Positions 4,802 to 8,370 of a stretch of DNA of 8,370 bases are shown here, piece by piece (position 1 is the first letter of the stretch; every line of letters starts with the position of its first letter). The notes below the pieces were generated by a model. It did not search any database, was not told the DNA's origin, and was given only the letters and a program-made list of their open reading frames with translations. The stretch covers positions 1 through 8,370 of the forward strand of contig DATGEP010000402.1 in assembly GCA_035310125.1 (NCBI GenBank), in the 5' to 3' direction. The translations under genes and the position numbers were made by a program. Source of the stretch: DATGEP01 sp035310125 (GTDB lineage Bacteria > Chloroflexota > Ktedonobacteria > Ktedonobacterales > JADMIN01).

Positions 4802-5180
4802 TGAGCGCAACCTGCGCTACACCGCGCGCTACCAGGGGACGAGCGTCCGCGGTCACGAGTTGTTCAGCGTGCCAAACGCCGCGCGCTACGGGCGCGAGCA
4901 TGTGGTGCGTCACGAGCCGGAGACCAGCGTCCTGCACTGCGATTGCACCGCCAGCAGCTACGGCCGGCCCTGCGCCCATGTCGGCGCGGTCTTGCAGTGG
5001 CTCGATGCGCGCACCGAGGCCGAGCGGCCACGCCGGCGTGCCGAGATCGTGCGTGAACTGGTCGCCAACGACTATTGGCAGGAGGTGGAACGCCTGGCGC
5101 GGGCCTACGTGCATGCCTACCTCGACACCGATACCGGATTGGCATACCCGGGTGGCTGGAGGGGACTTCGATGGCTCTAA
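4515..5180 (+). CDS. SWIM zinc-finger protein
   Basis: The C-terminal half contains C142-x-C144-x8-C153-x-H155 in the setting LHCDCTASSYGRPCAHVGAVLQWL, matching the SWIM motif (CxCxnCxH), a zinc-binding fold that mediates DNA or protein contacts. A conserved-looking block precedes it (RRLCDERNLRYTARYQGTSVRGHELFSV, about 91-118), and an amphipathic helical end follows. Residues 12-80 are Pro/Asn/Ala-rich and probably disordered. The start at 4515 is chosen for the GAGAGGAAG 8 nt upstream; sequence in this frame further upstream looks non-coding. This start gives a 287-nt overlap with the preceding regulator. The SWIM-type block begins before the regulator's stop, so some overlap is unavoidable unless the two are joined by a frameshift. 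The function is unknown; a role in recombination or DNA handling is suggested only by the operon. Confidence 0.75.
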   Translation: MAMQIRILNHSLPMSPVSPHLHPPIFPGRDQTTPSAPPALPAPTSSLRSPAHPSANPPANRPTNPPANTNPPPAAANAHPASTQIAWRHQARRLCDERNLRYTARYQGTSVRGHELFSVPNAARYGREHVVRHEPETSVLHCDCTASSYGRPCAHVGAVLQWLDARTEAERPRRRAEIVRELVANDYWQEVERLARAYVHAYLDTDTGLAYPGGWRGLRWL

Positions 5181-5689
5181 CCCTTCTTGCCGCACTGGGC
5201 AGCGCACTGGTCGCGCTCCTGGCCATGCTGGCGATCCTGGCGTTGACGTTTTCACCGGCGCTCGCGCCAGCGGCGGCTCTCGCCGTGGACTCCTCCGCGG
5301 ACGATTCTGTCCGTGTCGTGGAGGATCCGATGGTGGGATATGATCGCGCCACGACACGGCCGGTGTCGGCGCTTTCCGCGGTTGCGATCGGGGCACACCT
5401 CGCCAACGAGACCGGCGAGGTCCTGGTCGCGAGCGAAACCTATTGTCCGACGTGTCTGGCGGAAGCACGGGTGCGGTTCCCAACGCTGGAGCCGCAGCCC
5501 GGCGCCTCACCGCTGACCTGCGCACGACATCTGCGCGCGACGATCGTGCGCCGGCCGGCGAAGCTGCGGCTGGCGCACGATCGCATCATTGAACGGCAGA
5601 TCCTCGATGTTGACGGCTATGCACATCTCTATGCCGCGACGGACGAGGAGATCGCAGCGAGCGGTTGGGCCCGCTGCCTGTGGAACTGA
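5171..5689 (+). CDS. Membrane-anchored protein with Cys/His zinc-like cluster
   Basis: Start 5171 has GGAGGGGA 5 nt upstream and overlaps the SWIM gene stop by 10 bp, implying coupled translation. Residues 2-27 are a strongly hydrophobic helix without preceding charges, a signal anchor or signal peptide, followed by an Ala/Pro stretch that could be cleaved near ALA-VDS (38-41). The rest is soluble and contains C92-P-T-C95 and C117-x2-H120, spaced like a small zinc-binding domain, then a basic stretch (RATIVRRPAKLRLAHDR). It ends GWARCLWN. I do not recognise the family. A membrane protein in the middle of a recombination operon is unusual. Confidence 0.7.
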   Translation: MALTLLAALGSALVALLAMLAILALTFSPALAPAAALAVDSSADDSVRVVEDPMVGYDRATTRPVSALSAVAIGAHLANETGEVLVASETYCPTCLAEARVRFPTLEPQPGASPLTCARHLRATIVRRPAKLRLAHDRIIERQILDVDGYAHLYAATDEEIAASGWARCLWN

Positions 5690-5759
5690 CCTGACCAGTT
5701 GTCAACCGAGACATCCGCTCACGAAAAGACGTGGGCGTCCTACGAGGAGAATCATCGTC

Positions 5760-6539
5760 ATGCTGGATCTAGAGAACGAATCTCACCATACAACGGACAG
5801 CAGCGTCGAGCGCTCGTTCGATAGCGACCTGCCAACGCTCGATGAGCTGCTCGCGAGCGCACGTGCCCAGCGCATTACCGAGGAGCGCGAGAGGACGGAG
5901 CGGCAGACGCGGGAACGCGCGGAGCGCGAAGCCAACGCGATCGCGCACCTGCGTCGCACTCTCGACGAGGTCATGTCCTGGCCAGCGCAACACGCGCTCG
6001 GACTGGAGATCGTCGCCGAGGACGACATGGCCAGCGCGCACTGTACGGTGGACGGAGAGCGCTGGGTGCTCCAGAGCCGGACCGCACAATGGTGGTGCAT
6101 CATCGCCCCAGGTGAGGACGGGGAGTATGTGACGGGCAGCGATCTGGAAGAGGCGCTCTTTCGGCTCGTGGATCACTGGCGGGTGCGGAGAGCGCGACAC
6201 AACGCGCGAGGGCGCACCGTCACCACACGACACACCGAGCCGCTCCTCATTCAGGAACAGGCGGGAGCATCGGGCTATCGCATCTATACGCTCGGCGCGG
6301 GCAGTGGCTGCGGCAGTCTGGATCAATTCGAGCAGGTGATCGCACGCATCGGCATCGATGGCGACGTTGACGTCGCGTTCGTCACCGGCCGCAAAGGCGC
6401 CCATACCCATCGCGCTACGCTGAGCGCCGCGGTGATGGCGCAGATCGTCCCGCTCTATACCGCCTACCAGGCGGAGCGTGTCGCCGCTGAGACGTCGAAT
6501 GACGACGCGAACGACGCGAACGACGACTGTCCCTTCTAA
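5760..6539 (+). CDS. Coiled-coil protein with SSB-like acidic C-terminal tip
   Basis: The start at 5760 has GAGGAG 10 nt upstream and follows a 70-bp gap after the previous gene. Residues 35-70 are Glu/Arg-rich and likely a coiled coil. A globular part (about 75-145) with tryptophans (W74, W102, W111, W112) and a second one (about 160-240: GYRIYTLGAGSGCGSLDQFE) follow. The last residues, NDDANDANDDCPF, resemble the acidic tip of bacterial SSB (DDDIPF type), which docks onto many replication and repair proteins. The rest does not look like an OB-fold SSB. This suggests a protein using the SSB docking site near the Bet/RecT gene, an inference from the tail and the neighbourhood. The family is not recognised. 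Confidence 0.75.
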   Translation: MLDLENESHHTTDSSVERSFDSDLPTLDELLASARAQRITEERERTERQTRERAEREANAIAHLRRTLDEVMSWPAQHALGLEIVAEDDMASAHCTVDGERWVLQSRTAQWWCIIAPGEDGEYVTGSDLEEALFRLVDHWRVRRARHNARGRTVTTRHTEPLLIQEQAGASGYRIYTLGAGSGCGSLDQFEQVIARIGIDGDVDVAFVTGRKGAHTHRATLSAAVMAQIVPLYTAYQAERVAAETSNDDANDANDDCPF

Positions 6540-6547
6540 CAAAACGC

Positions 6548-6582
6548 GAGCGCCGCCTCTACATGTCACGTGGGCGGCGCTC
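6548..6582 (+). terminator. Intergenic hairpin after the SSB-tip gene
   Basis: GAGCGCCGCC (6548-6557) pairs with GGCGGCGCTC (6573-6582), a perfect 10-bp stem with a 15-nt loop containing the palindromes ACATGT and CACGTG. It starts 8 bp after the stop. No T tract follows, so it is more likely a processing or stability element, or a partial terminator, than a strong stop. Confidence 0.45.
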
Positions 6583-6586
6583 ACAA

Positions 6587-6602
6587 ATCCGGAAAGCTCA
6601 CA
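6587..6602 (+). repeat. 16-bp direct repeat, copy 2 (intergenic)
   Basis: ATCCGGAAAGCTCACA matches 4440-4455 exactly and is followed by G then ACGGTCA (6604-6610), an element also found just after copy 1. This copy lies between two hairpins in the 140-bp gap ahead of the gene preceding bet. Confidence 0.55.
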
Positions 6603-6621
6603 GACGGTCAGACTGTTTCCC

Positions 6622-6652
6622 CCGGTGGCTTCCAGTCTATCGCAGCCACCGG
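6622..6652 (+). other. Second intergenic hairpin ahead of the 6680 gene
   Basis: CCGGTGGCT (6622-6630) and AGCCACCGG (6644-6652) form a perfect 9-bp stem with a 13-nt loop. It ends 27 bp before the next ATG and 14 bp before its Shine-Dalgarno AAGAGGA, so it could influence translation or mark a processing site. No promoter is evident here. Confidence 0.4.
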
Positions 6653-6679
6653 CTTTCAGCAAGAGCAAGAGGACTAACC

Positions 6680-7414
6680 ATGACCCTATCACTGACGGTT
6701 CCCGCACAGCAGCTGGTGCACCAGCTGCTGCCACAGACAGAGGCCGGTGTGCTCGATCTCCCGCGGTCGGATTACGTGGCGTTTCTGCGCCTCTGGCCGC
6801 GCGACGAACCTATCGGCCACGCCATCGGCCTGGGCGCGCCACTGGTGGCATGGCTGACCTGGCGCATCGAGGAGCGCATCGCGCAACGGGTGAAGTTGCG
6901 TATCGGGGAGAGGCACTGCGAGGTCCGTCTCCCCGACCAGTCCAGCACCACCTGGATGCTGCCGCCGTGGGCAATCGCTCATCTCACCGCGCTGCGCGCG
7001 GCGTCCATAGGGCGCGAGCGCCCATGGACCGCAGGCGAGCTGCTCGCCGTGGTGGGCAGGGAGGAGCAACGTGACGCGCGCATGCGCGGCGACAGACCCA
7101 CCGCGGGACGCGGCTTCGCGGCGATCCAGCAGGCGCTGTGGGAGCTGCTCGATGCGGTGCCGGAGCAGCGGGTCATCGCGCTCGCTGACGCGATCGCAAC
7201 CGGCCAGGTGGACGGCGCGCGTCGTACCGGCGCGTCGCGCTGCGTTGTCGGATGGCTGGAAAGTGACGAGACTCCGCACTCGTATCTGGTCGAGGGCTTT
7301 GTCTACTTCATTCGACCCGGCGACACGCCGGAGACGAGCGGACGTCTGCGACGGGTGCAATTGTGGCTGACGCGGTGGATGATCGAGCAGATCCGGGAGG
7401 TGGTGGTCGCATGA
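6680..7414 (+). CDS. Hypothetical protein directly upstream of and coupled to Bet/RecT
   Basis: The start at 6680 has AAGAGGA 6 nt upstream; sequence in frame before it looks non-coding. The 244-residue protein is mixed helix/strand, soluble and Trp-rich, with W59 and W61 in PLVAWLTWRIEERI, W92 and W97 in TTWMLPPWAIAHL, and a helical part around LWELLDAVPEQRVIALADAI (about 153-172). The C-terminus (RVQLWLTRWMIEQIREVVV) is a likely helix. No catalytic motif is obvious and the family is not recognised. Its TGA overlaps the bet ATG (ATGA), so the two products are probably made together, which suggests a partner in annealing or end processing. It does not show the conserved residues I would expect of a lambda-type or RecE exonuclease. 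Confidence 0.75.
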   Translation: MTLSLTVPAQQLVHQLLPQTEAGVLDLPRSDYVAFLRLWPRDEPIGHAIGLGAPLVAWLTWRIEERIAQRVKLRIGERHCEVRLPDQSSTTWMLPPWAIAHLTALRAASIGRERPWTAGELLAVVGREEQRDARMRGDRPTAGRGFAAIQQALWELLDAVPEQRVIALADAIATGQVDGARRTGASRCVVGWLESDETPHSYLVEGFVYFIRPGDTPETSGRLRRVQLWLTRWMIEQIREVVVA

Positions 7415-8370
7415 ACAACGCATCACCGACACCGAATCGTGAGATCACGGTCATTGACAGCACACCCTCTGCCGCCCAGCCGGCACAGGTCGGACACCAA
7501 TGGACACAGGACGAACAGAATACGCTCAAGCAGACGGTCGCCCAAGACTGCTCCGATTCGCAACTCAAGGTGTTTATCATGGCCTGTCAGCGACTGGGCC
7601 TGGACCCGTTCGCGCGGCAGATCGTGCCCATCGTGCAAAGCAACAAGATGACGCCGCAGGTCACGATCGATGGATTGCGGCTGATCGCCGAGCGTACACG
7701 CAAGTATGGTGGTCAGCTGGGACCGTACTGGTGCGGCAAGGATGGTGTCTGGCACGAGGTCTGGCTGGAAGATGGTCCGCCCGCCGCCAGTAAGGTTGGG
7801 GTCATCCGGCGCGATTTCGACCAGCCGATGTGGGGCGTCGCGCGATTCAAAAGTTACAACAAGGGGGGCACCTGGTCGAGCATGCCCGACGTCATGATCG
7901 CGAAAGTTGCTGAGAGTCTCGCGTTGCGCAAAGCATTTCCCCAGGAGCTCTCGGGCATCTATGCGCCGGAGGAGATGGCGGAGGTCGAACGTGAGGTGCG
8001 TGAGACGCCGGCCAGCGCACCGCAACCGATCGCATACCACACGACGAAGGCGACGCGAACGATCACACCGGCGCCGGAGGCAGCCGCGGTCGCGTCCTGG
8101 GAGGTGGAACACCGGCGTGCACGCGAGATGGGCGCGACAGAGGAACAGTGGCTGACCCTGCGCAAGGGCCGAGATCTGCGCACAGTGCGGCGCCTGCTGG
8201 ATAACAAAGAGCGGCAAATCCGTGAAGAGCAGCAGCTGGCCGCAGGGCTCGCCGAAGAGGACGAGGGAATGGCCCGCATGGCGGGGATGCCCGACGAACC
8301 AGATACGTCCGACGCGCCTGAGGCGGATTCCGAGAACGATTCCGACGTACGGTACCTGATCCCAGAAACG
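7411..8370 (+). CDS. bet: Phage recombination protein Bet (RecT family single-strand annealing protein), 3' partial
   Basis: This is a Bet/RecT-family annealing protein, which coats single-stranded DNA and pairs it with a complement during phage-type homologous recombination. Family hallmarks are clear: LGLDPFARQIVPI (62-74), TIDGLRLIAERTRKYGGQ (85-102), and MPDVMIAKVAESLALRKAFP (158-177) leading into QELSGIYAPEEM. The conserved core spans about residues 35-190. The remaining 130 residues are a charged, variable tail, and the frame is still open at the right edge, so the C-terminus is missing. GGGAGG lies 10 nt before the ATG, which overlaps the preceding stop. An exonuclease or SSB gene is commonly linked to such genes; none is in the window, although the SSB-like tip protein is two genes upstream. 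Confidence 0.95.
   Translation, partial: MNNASPTPNREITVIDSTPSAAQPAQVGHQWTQDEQNTLKQTVAQDCSDSQLKVFIMACQRLGLDPFARQIVPIVQSNKMTPQVTIDGLRLIAERTRKYGGQLGPYWCGKDGVWHEVWLEDGPPAASKVGVIRRDFDQPMWGVARFKSYNKGGTWSSMPDVMIAKVAESLALRKAFPQELSGIYAPEEMAEVEREVRETPASAPQPIAYHTTKATRTITPAPEAAAVASWEVEHRRAREMGATEEQWLTLRKGRDLRTVRRLLDNKERQIREEQQLAAGLAEEDEGMARMAGMPDEPDTSDAPEADSENDSDVRYLIPET

Noticed and set aside
4632..5525. 297-codon minus-strand open frame opposite the SWIM and membrane protein genes
   Set aside because: Arg/Pro-rich shadow in GC-rich DNA; the plus strand has a SWIM motif, coupled starts and Shine-Dalgarno sites.
5760..6539. Calling the DDCPF-ending protein an SSB
   Set aside because: Only the tip resembles SSB. 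The body shows a coiled coil and no recognisable OB-fold pattern, so the name is not supported.

Overview
The window looks like the early/regulatory part of a mobile element (prophage or related integrative element) in a bacterium of fairly high GC content (about 60% by eye). The strongest anchor is a phage Bet/RecT single-strand annealing protein running off the right edge. Two divergent Cro/CI-type HTH regulators, an excisionase-like HTH protein and an Ea22-like phage protein support the same reading. The host is not certain. The proline-rich single-pass membrane protein and the general style recall Chloroflexota such as Ktedonobacteria, but that is an impression, not a demonstration. No integrase, tRNA, rRNA, CRISPR array, insertion sequence or structural phage gene is visible.

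Layout. (1) 2-817, plus strand: end of a two-helix membrane protein, closed by a good intrinsic terminator at 857-882 shared with a convergent unit. (2) 1683-908, minus strand: a coupled two-gene unit, excisionase-like wHTH then Ea22-like protein. (3) 1684-2016: a gene-free control region of about 330 bp with a strong plus-strand promoter and a long, hairpin-bearing, pyrimidine-rich leader for a small helical protein (2017-2277), which ends at a 14-bp-stem hairpin. (4) 2315-2566: non-coding, with a nested stem structure and a second terminator-like hairpin. (5) 3819-2567, minus strand: XRE-type regulator, GC hairpin, then a proline-rich membrane-anchored protein. (6) 3820-4105: divergent control region with two near-consensus promoters and two families of inverted repeats. 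(7) 4106-8370, plus strand: second HTH regulator with a long disordered tail, SWIM zinc-finger protein, membrane-anchored Cys/His protein, coiled-coil protein with an SSB-like acidic C-terminal tip, unrecognised protein, and Bet/RecT.

How they may work together (inference). The 3819-4106 region has the architecture of a lysogeny-type switch: two HTH proteins transcribed away from each other, with operator-like dyads on or beside both promoters. The leftward state would express the XRE protein and the membrane protein. The rightward state would express the recombination module. The rightward genes are close or overlapping, as in an operon, and end in a recombinase. The accessory proteins in between (SWIM zinc finger, membrane-anchored zinc-like protein, SSB-tip protein) have no assigned function and are the least familiar part of the window.
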